Origin: Cunninghamia lanceolata
Taxonomy: Eukaryota; Streptophyta; Pinopsida; Cupressales; Cupressaceae
NCBI GenBank assembly: GCA_027924645.1
Contig: BSBN01000233.1
Location: 10,496,501 to 10,560,500 of the forward strand
DNA: 64,000 bases
Direction: 5' to 3'
The notes under the pieces were generated by a model. It made no database searches. It was given only the letters and a program-made list of their open reading frames with translations, and was not told the origin of the DNA. How positions within the stretch are numbered: position 1 is the first letter of the stretch; the number at the start of each line of letters is the position of its first letter. Both the position numbers and the translations under genes were made by a program. Shown here piece after piece: positions 37,019 to 50,100 of this stretch.

Positions 37019-38530
37019 TGTTGTGTGGTTACACAACACGCCCCATTTTGACTTGGCAAAACAGGGACCCAACTTTTTGGCTTGTTTTGTGCTTTCGGGC
37101 GGTTTGGTAAAAGTAAGTCATGCAGATCATCATGCATGGGGAGGCTGGGTAAGTCATCATCATGAGGTCAGTTTGTCAAATTTCATATTTCATTCTAGTA
37201 ACCTCATATTTAGAAAGAGCATCAAATTTCATGCAGGTTTATCTTTTGCATCACCCTGATATTTGTTAAGGTATGAAAGTTATGAATGGTCAAAGTTTGA
37301 GTCAAACCTGATATTCACAGGGGGATGATCATATTTTGTAACATCCATCATATTACAAAAGATCACCTTGATCTAATATATCACCCAATCAATCATGCTA
37401 TCCAAATGTCCGGACGTCAATTTTAGGTGATAATGACCTTTACCCGTCAACAACCTTATGCATTTCGCGAGGATCATATTTCTTAATGTAACCTGATATT
37501 TCTTAATATCCTCCTATTGCAAAATATCCTCCTAAGCCATTATCTTGATGATGTCATTCAAGTCTGATAAACAAAGAAACAAACATGATGATGATGTCGT
37601 CATCACATTTACTTCTCAGGTGCATATTTCTTAAACATGATCCTCCTCGTATAACATGATGATGACGTCATGATGCCATAGCGATATACTGCACCAATAT
37701 CTGGATGACATCATCCTGATATTATGAGAGGGAGAAGCTTATTGTTTATTCGGTCATCATCATTTTTGAAACATCACCTGATATATCGAAATATCCTCCT
37801 GTTGTACTAAGCACGACCTAAGGGTGCGTTCATCGCCCGATCTTGTCATGATAGTTTTTTCTCTCGAGGAGGAGGATCATATTGCATTCGGGGTGATATT
37901 TGATAATATCACCCCATATTTGAATACTATCATATTTTTGAATATATCCTGTTATATGGATATCACCCCACTCCCGTTGCTGCCATTGACATTTAATGCA
38001 TGCAGAGGTGGTAGGTAGTTCCCACCGACCACAAAATCCAATGAAACACCTGGTGAAATCCTGAGTTTCCATGTGAAAATTCAATGGATAAAATCTAATG
38101 TGTCAGGGTTTGCCCTAATTTCACCCTAATTGCAAGGTTAAAAGGTAAATTCATCATCATTTTCAAACTTACCTTGCGATAAAATCATTTTTAAAGAGCA
38201 ACAGCTTTCCAAACCCTCATACAGGTGACACTTGTATGAACAGAGCTTACAGACAAGAAGAAGCGTGGGATTATCAACAGAATTAAGAGAATATTTAGAA
38301 AACCACTAGTATAAAGGGATCTGCATAACCAAGTAAGTAATTGAAACCCTCATCCTGTTGATTCTGCATATTCATGTATGATGTTGTTGGTTTGAAATTC
38401 TAGTTTATGCATCCCATGATAAATAAATGTTGAATAATTACAGTAGGCATGATGATTAGTAAAGATAAAATGTTATATACATGCATATGAGTATCCATTG
38501 TAAGACAAATTGTGTTAATTACAGATATCC

Positions 38531-41500
38531 ATGGCTGACAAAAGGTTAGCAAAGTGTGAGGCTGAGTTTAGCAAACCCATGTTTGCATCTCCAAGAGGAA
38601 TTCTGTTCAAGTATCATGCCATATTAGATACACATCAAGGGAGTACTAATTTGGAAGCCTGGTCTGCTAAAATGAATGATGAGAAGAACAGAAGCACTCT
38701 ATTGGATGTAGTGTTCGTGTCCGAAATGTGGAATGCGGCTAGTTTTCTGTACTCCATGGAGTCCCTAGAGCTGGTGATTGAATGTGCCTAGAATTACAAT
38801 CTAGAAACCAGACAGGTGGTGAAGCATGGGAGAATATATGCAGACCTATCCATTAAGAGTCTTTCCAAGACATTTGGACTGCCATTGGGCAGAAAGGTTA
38901 ACAGTGTAGACCTGAAGAAATCAAAAGTTGAGTATGAAAATAATAAGAAGCAGGCTAGGAAGAACATGTATCAGTGGACGGCCAAGAATAGCACATATCC
39001 TGCAGCTGCCAAACTTCTTGTGCACTTGTTTAAATATGATTTTGATGACGAGTATCAGTATATGATTACATTACTCAGCAGGGTCACAGGCTAGCCTGAT
39101 GCTAGTAGTTTTAAGGAATGGATGTATGGTGTAATCATGATGTGCATGTATGTAGACATCAAGCCACTATGGGGCCAGTTGATAAGTGATGCTCTACATG
39201 AGCAGCTGACGAACCTAGGAGGTTCAAATTGTTCCTTCTATATGACATCATACATTGTCTACTCTTGTGCTTACAAAGGCACATTTGATGCATTGACAAC
39301 AATTGGAAAGATTGGTGGAACCACCAATGATGCTCACATCTGGGATCATCATCCCTAATTGCAAAGAATTAACTACCTCCAAGACTATAAATTGGTGAAT
39401 GATGCATTCTCTATGCATCTAGTGAGAACCATGGAAGAGGATAGGACAAAAAGATTGAGCATGGAAGCTCAAGAGATAATCTACAGGCATGGAGCCTAGT
39501 ATATTCAATTTGCCACATTTTCTTATATGTGAATTGAGGGTTTTGAAGGACATCCCCTCATGCTACCAAGATACCCCACTGATGCAGTGATACTGATGGA
39601 ATTCATAAGGCAGAGCTCCACAATGCTAAAAACATACAAGGATGCTTAGAAAATACTACCAATATTGTTTCCAGTCTCCATTGGCTGGTATATGTGCCCA
39701 TATTCAGAGAGTATCAAGAAGGTGATGGTCAGCTTGAATAAAATGTAGTTGCAACCATTCCCACTAATAAGACCATATGATCCTTAAGGGAGGATACAGA
39801 AAATAACAGGGAAGCCTATTCACAAGAGGCACCTAGAGGACTTCTAAGCAGATTGTGAGGATGAGGCGGAAGCTAGAAGAAGAAGATACCAAAGGTTGAC
39901 ACTGAATCAAATCAGAACCTTTGACTGCATCCCCATTCCTCAATAGTTGAAGAAAGATGATGGCAGGATAATGGTAGATGAATATGAGGAAAAGAAAATA
40001 TATAATGACACCATATCTGCACCTGACCTAACTATACAAGAAGATATATCTTTAGATCCTTTCATTGCCAGGACATTACACTTAACCCAAGCTTGGGTTG
40101 ATGAACAATTTGAGGCATTAAAGAAGAAAGGTGATGCCATTATTGTGGACAACAAGAAGAAAGGATAGGATATTCCTGATGAGGAATATGATGATTTTAT
40201 AAATGAAAAAAGGAAATCTAAGGGAGACAGGTTGCCTCCACAACAACAACAAAGCAAAAGACCCCCTAGGGGTAAGAAGATTGATAGTGAACCCAAGGGG
40301 GTGATTATTGAGAGGGTAGTGTTTACAACTTAAGAGGCATCAGGATTAGGATTAGGATCAGGATCAACATCACCTCCATGGACAAGTAAACAAAAGTCCA
40401 AGAAAGCCAAGATAGTAGAAGCAAAACTTACTGAGACCCAAGAGGAGGGTCAGTCCTCACGAAAAACAACGGAAGAGGATATCCTTATGAAGGAAGAGCC
40501 TGAGGAAGAGGAGGCCCCTTTGCTATTAAAAGGAAGAGAAAAGCTCCACAAGTGGTGGTAGCTACCCCACCTAAGAAACCAAGAACCTCCATGAGGGGTG
40601 AAATAAAGCAATCCCCTATACTATTGAAAGGGGCAGGTAGTGAAGTTGTGCACAAGGAATTTCAACACAATGTTCCACTTCCTACCATTGTGAACTTCAA
40701 AACTGAACTTGCAGAAGAGCAAAGCAAAGAAACCTCCAAGATGCTAAAAGGAGGTCATATCTAATTGGAGGAAACAATTAATCTATCTGATGATGAGGTT
40801 GTGAAGGAAGTAGCTTCACAGAAGATGGAGACCCTTGCTGTAGGTACACACATGACTCCTCATAAGACTCCATCAGTTCAAACAATAATGGAGTAGATAA
40901 AGCAAGTGGAAACTGAAAAAGAAAAGAGCCCAAAGAAGATAGCCCAAGAAATAGGGCTAGACACATTAATTGCATAGGTGACAAGTCCTGTAGTAGTGGA
41001 TTTGACAGGTAAATAGGATGTAAGTCTTGAACATCTAGCAGGTATACCTAACAAAGGGCAACATACAGAAGAAGTGAAGATGGCAGAACCAGAATGACAT
41101 GCTTTAGAAATAAGCTAACAAAGCCCACAGGATGCATCAGCGAAGCCTGCTATAGTAGAAGTTCAGGAAAAGAAGGTTGATGAGAAAGATGTAATAAAAG
41201 ATCCTACTTCTAAAGTTCAAGAAGTAAGTAGTGCAGGTGCAGAACAAATTGTGGTTGCAGAACAAACACCAGCACCTAAGGAGGATTCTACAATATCCAC
41301 TACTATAAATGTGCCTCCATAGGAGGAAAAGATAAAAGTGGATGAGGTAATAAAGGAGAAGGATCATGATCATCATGATCATCATACAGACACATCACAA
41401 GATCCTCCACCTTAGGATGATGCTCCTCCGAAAAAAGAAGTGCCTCAATAGGGGGATGTACCACAGGATCAACCTCAGAGTGAGCATCATGAAGAAGAAA

Positions 41501-42848
41501 TGAGGAAATCACCTTCTCTATCACATATGCTAACAGATATAGGAGATAAAGGTGAGCATCATGATGATGCTTGAAAACATGATCAGGTACCTCCATGGTT
41601 GGAAAAGGAAGTAAACGCAGAGGTAGATTTTGAAATTCAAGAATTCGATGTATCTACCTTATTTTCTGAAAATATAATAAAACCAAAGAGGAAGGCCAGA
41701 ATGACTTCGGCCATTAAAAGGGATCCCACAACTAGAAGGAGGACTGCACAAATTGCAATTCCTATTGTAGATAAAGAAAAAGGTAAAATTACTCTGGAAG
41801 AATTCTAGATTAATACAGTTGACCTAGGGTTTGCAAATGAAGACCAGGAGGGTCAAAAAGGTAAAGACATCATTGATTCTTTAATTCAAAAGGTTAAGAA
41901 GGAAAAAAAGAAAAATAAGCAACACAAAGAGCACATTGCTCAGTTGCACGCATATATAGGCAGATTAACTAATCCTGAGGATAGTTCCACTGATCATGCA
42001 GTCCCATTGACTACTATTTCCCAAGATGAGGTGTATAATTTGGATCTCATGAAACATGAGTCCTCCATACTGAGAAAGTAGATGTATTCCACATTTGATA
42101 CAACAGAGGAAGTGGTAAAGGCCTCTTTGAAGAGGTGGAGTACTCACAGTGACTCCAGGAAAAAAGTAGACAAGTTGCAAATGCAGACAGGTAAAAGGTC
42201 TTTCCAATTGGAGAAGATACTGGATATCTTGGGAGAAATAAGGAGGATAAATCCTCAACTGCTTATCAACAAGCAGGTACTAAATAATAACACTGCATTA
42301 TTGGTTGATATATGGTATAAGGACATTCAATTTGAATGTGATGTGCTCAAAATATGTAACAATAAGCTGAGAGAGATTAGCATAAAACTGCATGATATAA
42401 TGTCTTTTGAGGTAGAAATTTTGGAAACCTTGGAAGGAAAAGTGGAAGGGAAGATAGATAATCAAGATGAAGAGTTTGCAATCCAAGCTCTACATAATAA
42501 TTCCAATTTGTTGTAGATGATCCACTAGGCCAACTGATAGAAGAGATCATGGATAAACTAGTGAGGGCCAAGATGAAAATAGAACATTATAATGAGACAC
42601 TGTACAACAGGAAAAATAAGTTGGACAGCATCAGAAACAAACACCAGGTACATAAACATGCCATCATCAAAGTAAAGACTCAGGATAGTAGAGAAATAGA
42701 TAAAATTGTGCAGTTGTATGAATAGGTCAAGATCAGCATGCAGCCTCATATACAGGGTCATCATCATCAGGATGATGAAGGTTCGGGAAGTGATGTGCAT
42801 GATGATGAAGCCCATGGGTTAGATAAAGTAGATGATGATGCATCATAA
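38531..42848 (+). pseudogene. element D LTR-encoded ORF, 5' LTR copy (heavily decayed)
   Basis: Same reading frame as the better copy at 53680-57974. The ATG (MADKRLAKCEAEFSKPMFAS) lies 7 bases after a TTACAG that could be a splice acceptor. This copy keeps frame across the site where the 3' copy has a 5-bp deletion, but it carries many more stops. Examples are TAGs where the other LTR has CAG or TGG (near 39092, 39497, 39647, 39748, 39944 and 41806), and a 1-bp deletion near 40530. It shares with the other copy in-frame TAGs at 41320, 41449 and 42723 and a frame change near 42512. Function unknown; see the other copy for domains. Confidence 0.8.
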
Positions 42849-43019
42849 AGTAAATATCAACATATGATACTTAGTGAAAATAAGTATTTCAAGTAGTTGC
42901 CAGCTGGTAACTTGTGCTATTTTGATAAGGTTGACATAGTTAAAAGGAAATGCTGACCATAGATATTCATAGAGAAATCAAGATCATGGACCTTTTGTAA
43001 TGGATTCCTCACCTTGTTC

Positions 43020-43027
43020 TATAAAAG
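43020..43027 (+). promoter_or_regulatory. TATA box of element D 5' LTR
   Basis: TATAAAAG, also at 58146-58153 in the 3' LTR. AATAAA at 43172-43177 follows by about 150 bp (it reads AGTAAA in the 3' copy). This pair defines U3/R/U5 and puts the LTR ORF upstream of the genomic-RNA promoter, i.e. in U3. A second TATAAAG at 38310-38316 (53459-53465) lies about 215 bp before the LTR ORF and could serve it. Confidence 0.65.
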
Positions 43028-43852
43028 GTGCTGGAATGCCTCATTTCAAATATTCGAAACTTAATTAAAATCCATCTACTGAAATATTCAGGGCTCATTT
43101 CAAAGCTTATTGTATACTTTTATATCTTTGCATACTTAATGAATGAGAAGACTTGTTTGATTACAATTCATAATAAATCTTGAGTAATCAATGTGTGAAT
43201 TCTGGATATATGCTGACTTGTTGCGTCCCTTGGAGTGCATGTCTACTTGCGTATGTTGTTTTCATACAATTCCTTTGAAGTTAGCCTCAACTGTATCGAG
43301 TTGTGGAATGTCCTGGTGAACATATGGTTTGGTTTTCTTCTCTTTATGACTGTATCTGGTGTACATGTGGTTCAATAGCTAAAGGTTCAACATTCATTGG
43401 AAGCATTTCTTTCAATTTCTTTTAATTTCAGAGCATTTCACCATCATAATTGCAAATAACTAATAATCTTAAGCAAAACAATGCAAATATATGGACATCT
43501 CGTAGATAATTGAAAATATTTAGCATATTTGGAGGTAAAGCATGTATAATTGATGAATATTATGCAAATATTTGAGTATAACTATATCATTTGATCAAAC
43601 AACTATATAACAGGACCTCTCTCTGAAGAATCCTTGCAAAAATAGAGGCATGATGATGAACTCGACGTAAGGCCCCAAAATGGAAACATCAACACACATC
43701 AACCTCTGAGTATCATCAGACGATTAAGACCTAATCACCGAAGGCTTAGGATCTTGAATTCTCTAAATTCATCATATCTTTCAAGATGAATAAAGGTTAA
43801 TGTGTACTTTTATTCTATGCTTGTTTGTGACTAACATCATGACCATTATAAA

Positions 43853-43870
43853 TTGGCGCTAGAAGGAGGG
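43853..43870 (+). other. primer-binding-site-like sequence of element D
   Basis: TTGGCGCTAGAAGGAGGG five bases after the 5' LTR end. TGGCGC-starting primer sites are usual in Athila/Tat-type gypsy elements. Which tRNA it matches I cannot determine without a search. Confidence 0.7.
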
Positions 43871-44318
43871 CCAATTCTGAAAGACGACGCTCATCATCAT
43901 TATTTTGAGGTTTGATGATGCAGAGAGTAAGGTAACCCTGAATGCACCTGTGAATTCCAAATATTGCGCAAATATTTACTATAGCAAACTTGTAGATGCT
44001 CATACTGTGTAAAGATTTCTAGATCAAGTGTATATATTGCAAGCTTTACAGTAGATCATCATGAATTCACAAATATTGGCCAATGTTATGTAAATTTGTT
44101 CAAGCTTTGAAAAGTATTGCCTTAGAAACCTGATATTTTGTGGTAAGAGTCATCATACCCCCGTTATTACTTCATATTTGCATTATCTTTGCAAATATTT
44201 CACAAATATCTAGTCAAATCAGTCATTCGGTCACAAATATCACCTCAGCTGGTGAATTTCAACTAATATTTGCAAAGTTCTAGCTAATTTGCCTCAAAAT
44301 TGAGAAATCCTAGCTCAC
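43871..44318 (+). other. element D leader between primer site and gag
   Basis: About 450 bp of AT-rich leader without a supported ORF. It contains many ATTTGCAAATAT-type stretches. It would hold packaging signals if the element were active, but nothing specific can be seen. Confidence 0.5.
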
Positions 44319-45778
44319 ATGATAAATACCAGGTCTAGATCTAGTGGAATCTTTGAAGAACTACCTATTAGAGGGTTCAGACCTAGAACTGTAGACATCC
44401 ATCACACTCTAGGGTCTAGTGCATCAAGAGCTTCACCAGAACCTCCTCCTGTAACTCCTGTTGGTTTACAAGTACCTTCTGGGATATCTGTGACACCTCT
44501 TGTCCAACCTCAACCCCAGGTCCAACCTCAGCCAACTATACCATAGGCTCAACCTCCTCCGGTTACAATGTCTTTCTTCACGGTAGAATCACCTTTGACC
44601 TTTACTGCATATCATGAGTTGCCAAAGAATCCAGACAAACTTTGTCCAAAATATCATCCTTATCAGGATGCTGATGATCATATCAAAACCTTTAAAGAGG
44701 CCTGCTGTAGGGCCAGAATAGAACATCAAGATGTTGTATGCAGATTATTTCTTTTTTCCTTAGGGGAAGAGGCTTATAACTAGTTTATTAGTCTTGGTAG
44801 GGTTCTATTGGTTCATGGGCTGTCTTAGAGAAAGCTTTTACTGACAGGTTCAAAATACCAATCGATCCTTCAATGAACTATCACCTATTTGCCACAATCA
44901 AGCGGTTTGAAGGAGAACCTATTGCCAATTTCAATGCTAGGTTCTAGAAAATGCTATCCAAGTTAGTTGCTCCATATGTAGTAACAGATGCTGCTGCTAG
45001 GAGTATCTATTACTCAGCTCTGGATCCATTGACTTCAATGTTCATCAGGAGAACACACTCTGAAATCACTACCTTGACAGAAGCTTTTCAAGAAGCTATT
45101 AAAGTAAATCAGTAGTTAGTACCTGCTCCTACTCCAAATATTTCCTTTCCCACAATGCCTGGCATGTATCCAACATATCCTGCACAATACCCTAATGGAG
45201 TAATGATACCTCCAGCAGTCATGCCTGCACCTTTGCAAGTGCCTCCATTAAGTATCATGCCACCTCCTAATGGGAGTGGCCAGGCACCACAATATCCTAC
45301 ACAAACTCAGATACCTCAGGGTGCTGACCTATCCAACAATAGTCATGGATCCTCTTTCTTCAAGCCTCAAACTGAAAATGTAGTGGCTAAAGCTCAAGAA
45401 GAGAAGGAAGAAATCAAAGAAATCTCTGTTCAACTAAGAAAATTAACTACAGAGGTCACTCATCTGAGAAATTAGAACTTCTATTCCTAGTCAAATCAAA
45501 ATAGAAGTTATTCCAATGACAGACCAAATTATCCTGACAGAGGATACAATAATAGTAATTTCAACAATACTGGTGGAAATATCAATAATCCTTAGAGACA
45601 GCCTAGAGTATGGAACTCTAGGCCAAATAATGGTTCATTGCCATCACCCTTAGATAATCAATCACCTGGTGAAGCCAAACAGACTACTAGAGTCAATCTT
45701 GCTGAGGTAGCCCTCACTAATTGGTGTAGGATCCACAATACAAATGCTCATGTAGAGCTAGATTGTCTACAATTTTAA
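44319..45778 (+). pseudogene. element D gag
   Basis: Starts MINTRSRSSGIFEELPIRGF at 44319, the short basic start common in this type of element, followed by a Pro/Gln/Val-rich linker. The capsid domain starts at 44568 (FKEACCRARIEHQDVVCRLF, FSLGEEAYN). After a frameshift near 44790 it continues through a KAFTDRFKIPIDPSMNYHLF-like stretch and an AVTDAA..IYYSALDPLTSMF segment. A second Pro/Met/Gln-rich linker and an Asn-rich stretch (45490-45660) follow. The end is a zinc-knuckle-like module, WCRIHNTNAHVELDC (C-x2-H-x4-H-x4-C) at about 45722-45766, followed by TAA at 45776-45778. Stops at 44544, 44782 and others. Confidence 0.8.
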
Positions 45779-45805
45779 ATTACTGCCAGCATTTTTCAAA
45801 CAGAA

Positions 45806-47665
45806 GTGTCTAATACTGCAGGGAATCCACCTCAGGTGGAAGGTAATGAAATTGTTCCTTGTGGATATGATTCAACCCTAGTATTAGAAATTTATACTGA
45901 TCATCAGAATTGTTCACAAGCATGTGAAGAATTTGCTTTGGCTTTTGAGTCAAATTATGTCTTCCCTTTTGAAGATGAGAATGAGCCTTCCATTGAACAT
46001 GAGGAGGTGCATGCATACCAACAGCAATATCCTGGTAAGCATAATTACAATTTGAGAAGCAACTCAAACAAACCTACTGGTCCATTAACCAGTTCCTTGC
46101 CTCTGAATAATTTTAACACACCTCCTGATCCCAAGGCAAGTAATAATCTAGGATTTCCAAAGGTAAATGCACAATATCTGTCACCACAGAATACAGTGTC
46201 AAAAACTGTTGGCCTAACTCATGAGTCTAATAAACTTGTCACATATCTAGCAGATGAAATGAAGAAGGTAAAGATCAGCCTGTCTTTGTCAGAATTATTG
46301 AAAACTCCTGCAATTGAGAAGGCTTTCATGAAATCACTAGATGATCCTGCTTCTAAGGAGGATAATCACTCACCAGGCCAATCTAGTAGTAAAGATCATG
46401 CTGCTAGAGATAGTAATATCAAACATAAAGTGCCAGCTACTGTCCAAGCTGCAAAAATCTCCCACATGACGTTATACCAAGATAAAAGTGAGTCACCACC
46501 TTTCCTCCTCACTAGAAGGATGTTTAGTAAGAATTTGCACAACTATTTATTGGATTCAGGTGCATCTACAAATGTGATGCCCTTGTCTATATGCAATGCT
46601 TTAGGACTGCATCCTGCTAAATCCTTAAAGAAGGTGACACAACTAGATAAAATAGAAGTGAGTGTAATAGGAGAATTGACCCATATACACATGCAGCTAG
46701 CATCAGATCCCAGGATTCAGTATTACATCAATATTTAGGTAGTTGACATACCTGACACATATGGGATGTTGCTTAGTAGGGACTGGTCAAAGACTTTGAA
46801 TGGATATATGGCTACTGATTTTAGTCACATGTGGTTACCTTGGAAAGGTATACCTAACCAGATAAGAATAGATGCCGAGCCTAGAATGAAGCACATGATA
46901 ACTGAATATAACAAAACAAATGAGATCATGTATGTAAATGTTGAACCTGGAGTTTATGCCATTAGACCACAGACTATAAGGATAGAAGAGATCCTGATGC
47001 TTGACTTTCATCATCATCATCATGATGATCATCAGGAAGACATGATGGTTATAAAACCTGATAATAATTTTGAGAACGAGAATGAAATAGATCACTTTAG
47101 AAACTTTGAGATGCATCTGTCCAAACAGATAAAACATTGTCAATTATTGAATATTCTTGTTCATGACATTCTGATTGATGGTTGGTGTAGATTACACGAT
47201 GAGGCACATTCAGAAAAGAATTATGAAACATGCTTAGACATGATGATGCTGGAGTAGGCATGCAGTGAGGCATCATCTTCATCATATTTTGAGGTAAGTT
47301 CTGCATTAGGTGATGACAGTGATTCTGATTCTTGTTTGTCTTCTGCAGGAACAACAGAAAAGGTAACGAATCATGATGAAGATCATACACAGAGAACAGA
47401 AGAAATTTTGGTATGTGACCAAATAAATGTTAAGAAGAAAGAGAGGATCACCCCTGGAAGTGATTGTTTTATGGAGTCAGATTATGAATTGTTTGATGAA
47501 GACAGAGGTAGTAACTTGACCAGATTTGAAGAATTTTTATCAGGCAAAATTAAGAAGATGGTAAAACAAAAGAAGCATCCATACGATGCACTAATTGAAG
47601 GATGGTGTAGGTTGCATGAGCCACCTCACTCGAAGAATACCTGTTCATTGGCCTACATATTTTAA
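45806..47665 (+). pseudogene. element D protease with two further Cys/His modules
   Basis: In the same frame as the gag end. An acidic N-terminal region leads to the aspartic protease core LLDSGASTNVMP (about 46549-46584), with an IGEL..HMQL.. region after it and a stop at 46736. The frame resumes with MLLSRDWSKTLNGYMATDFSH, typical of the region after the protease in Tat-type elements. A His/Asp run (HHHHHDDHQED at about 47008) follows. Then come two related modules, each a helix-like stretch ending in GWCRLH: GWCRLHDEAHSEKNYETC (about 47180-47235) and GWCRLHEPPHSKNTC (about 47602-47646). They resemble the module at the end of gag, so the region looks like a tandem duplication of a zinc-binding unit. 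Confidence 0.75.
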
Positions 47666-47751
47666 AAGAACATATAGACCCTATTCCAAAGGATCATCCT
47701 CCTGATGATGAAAAACAAGAAGAAAAATCAGCTTCCCAGGACAAAGGAAAG

Positions 47752-48351
47752 ATGAAGTCTGAGAAAACTGAAATTCCTAAACTAAAGTGGATATTAGGTG
47801 GAGCAGCTGCTAGAGCTGCAAAGAAAAGCAAAGGTTCAGCTAAGCCTCATGTTGAAGATAAATCCTGGACTCTAAGATTTGATGGATCTAAGTCTAAGCA
47901 AGGAGCTGGAGTAGGGATTGATCTTATTGATCCATCAGGAAAATCCTATTTAGCTACTTACAGAGTACAATTCCCCTATACTAACAATGTGATAGAGTAT
48001 GAAGCTCTAATTCATGGGATATTGTTTGCTCTCAAGAAGAAGGTAAAAATTCTACATGTCTTTGGAGACTCAGAATTAGTTGTCAGATAGGTAAGAGGAA
48101 TCTACTCTTGCAACTATAAGAAATTGTCAAATTATAGACACAGATTGTGGGATTTGATTGAAGACTTTAATGCATTTAATATCACCCACGTTCCTAGAGA
48201 ACAGAGCCATAGGGCAGATGCACTTGCCCAGGCTGCCAGTACACTGGAGCCATTATCTATATCAGGCCTAAAAAGATTTTCAGTAGAGTTGGTATTAGTG
48301 CCCTCAGTACCTGATAATGTTACTAATCTACAGGTCTTTGATGATGATTAG
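47752..48351 (+). pseudogene. element D first RNase H (plant/archaeal-type), upstream of RT
   Basis: A second, cellular-type RNase H as acquired by Tat-lineage gypsy elements; it removes the RNA strand during reverse transcription. The four acidic residues are all visible: LRFDGSKSKQGAG (Asp), TNNVIEYEALIHG (Glu), VFGDSELVV (Asp) and HRADALAQAAS (Asp). A TAG at 48088 and another at 48349 interrupt an otherwise continuous frame that runs on into RT. Its place, between protease and RT, differs from the order I know best for Tat elements (after the RT-linked RNase H). Element C has the same order. Confidence 0.88.
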
Positions 48352-48567
48352 CACATCCTTGATTTTATCACTAACAGAGATATAATTGATGCTCAGATCA
48401 TAGATGAGAATAATGTGGAAGATCATGTTTGAGAAGAAGATGAAATATTAGAGTTACCTGGTAACAGGATTCCCAAAGGTATGATTGAATTAGAAAGAGC
48501 CTTTGATTTGGATAATATGCTGAAATAGAAGGATCTTCCCAAAGCTGATGGAGGTCAATATTCATAA

Positions 48568-49560
48568 GTGAATATTGGACAAAATGAAGACAAGAGAAAT
48601 GTCTTGATTGGTAAGGTTTTTACACCAAAAGAGTTAGAAGGAATAACTCAGGCCCTCAAAGATTACATCCATGTAAATGCATGGACTTATGATGAGTTGA
48701 AAACATATGACACATCAGTCATAACTCACACTATACCTCTCAAGCCAGATGCTAAACCTTTCAGACAAAAGCAAACGCCAGTCAATGCTTTGCTTGAACC
48801 AATAATTTTTGAAGAAGTCAAGAAACTATTAAATGCCAGGATAATATTTCCTATGAGGCACTCCACTTGGGTGGCCAATCTAGTGCCAGTAAGAAAAAAG
48901 AATGGAGACATCAGACTGTGTGTAGACTTCAGGAACCTGAACAGAGCATCAGAGAAGGATAATTATCCTTTACCCTCATTAGATGAAGTTTTGCAAATTG
49001 TCAATGTAGCTAAAATGATGTCCTTTCTGGATGGCTTCTTAGGGTACAATCAGGTCATGGTTGACAAGATTGATAGGCTGAAGACTACCTTCACAACAAA
49101 GTAGGGAATCTTTGCTTATAGACGTATGCCATTTTGGCTGATAAATGCTAGAGATACATTCCAGCAAGCAATGGACATAGCCTTCAGAGGCTTAATAGGA
49201 AAATGTATAGTCATCTACATGGATGACCTCACAGTGTTCTCCAAAGAAAGAACAAATCATGTAACAGATCTCAGAAACACGCTGAAGAAATATGAAGAGT
49301 ATGGAATATCCTTGAACCCCAAGAAATGCATATTCAGGGTAACAACAGGCAAATTATTAGGCCATTTGATAACTGAAGATGGAATCATCATTGATCCTAC
49401 CAAGGTGGAGTCCATCATAAAAATACAACTTCTTGGAAGCAAGAAAGAACTTAAGTCTTACTTTGGTAAGATTAACTTTGTAAGAAAATTCATCACTGGT
49501 TTTGCAGAGATAGTTAGACCACTAAATGCCATGCTAAAAAAAGATGCCAAGATTGAGTGG
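48568..49560 (+). pseudogene. element D reverse transcriptase
   Basis: RT of Tat-like gypsy type. Blocks seen: STWVANLVPVRKKNGDIRLC, VDFRNLNRASEKDNYPLPSL, MMSFLDGFLGYNQVMV, a TAG at 49102 where Trp is expected, MPFWLINARDTFQQAMD, catalytic IYMDDLTVFSKE (about 49212-49250), and GKLLGHLITEDGIIIDPTKV. The two catalytic Asp of YMDD are kept. The frame is continuous with the upstream RNase H and the downstream integrase apart from isolated stops, so decay of this region is mild compared with gag. Confidence 0.92.
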
Positions 49561-50100
49561 ATAGCAGAAGCCAAGGCAGCCTTTGAAGACATAAAGAAAG
49601 CCATATCAGATGCTCCTGTCCTCATCAGCTCAGACTACACAAAGGACTTCTACATTTATTCATTTGCCTCAGAACATACCTCTGCAGTAGTGTTGACTCA
49701 AAGGAATGAAGAGAAGGAAGAAAAACCAATTGCTTTCATGAGCTATCCCTTCAAGGATGCTAAACTAAGATATGTGGATGTTGAAAGACAAGCACTTGAA
49801 TTGGTCAAGGAAGTAAAGAAATTTAGGCATTATATACTAAGAAGCAAAGTAATTGCAGTAGTGCCTGATGCAACAGTGAAGATGTTGCTAATGCAGAGTG
49901 AACCTGCTAAAAAAAGAGCCAAGTGGATCACTGTATTACAAGAGTATGACATGGAAATTACACCCATGAAGCTGGTAAGAGGGCAAGCTCTAAGTCAAAT
50001 GATATCAAAAATTGATCCAAACATCACAAGTCAGCAATATGTTGTCAATGCTAAGAATAATCAAGAATGGTATTCAGATATCAGGCACAACCTGATTACT
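49561..50100 (+). pseudogene. element D RT-linked RNase H, active-site residue missing
   Basis: The RNase H that normally follows RT in gypsy elements. Where a TDAS-type motif supplies the first catalytic Asp, this protein reads FYIYSFASEHTSAVV. The YVDVERQALELVKEVKKFRH segment keeps the Glu helix, and VVPDATVKMLL stands where the third motif would be. Element C has the same substitution (LFSFASFHTITACLL), so the loss is shared by the lineage and not decay of one copy. Likely converted to a structural tether, with catalysis by the first RNase H. This role is inference. Confidence 0.8.

Larger units (their letters stand above)
37019..43848 (+). repeat. 5' LTR of element D (6.8 kb, carries an ORF)
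   Basis: Begins TGTTGTGTGG and ends GACCATTA, where the 3' copy ends GACCAACA. Parts in order: about 1.5 kb of non-coding U3 with many CCTGATAT, ATCCTCCT and GATGATCATC motifs; the long ORF 38531-42848; TATA box 43020-43027; AATAAA 43172-43177; then about 670 bp to the LTR end. An LTR this long is at the upper end for plant elements, and the length is due to the U3 ORF. Plus-strand frames before 38531 (36996-37259, 37824-38018) are not genes. Confidence 0.95.
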
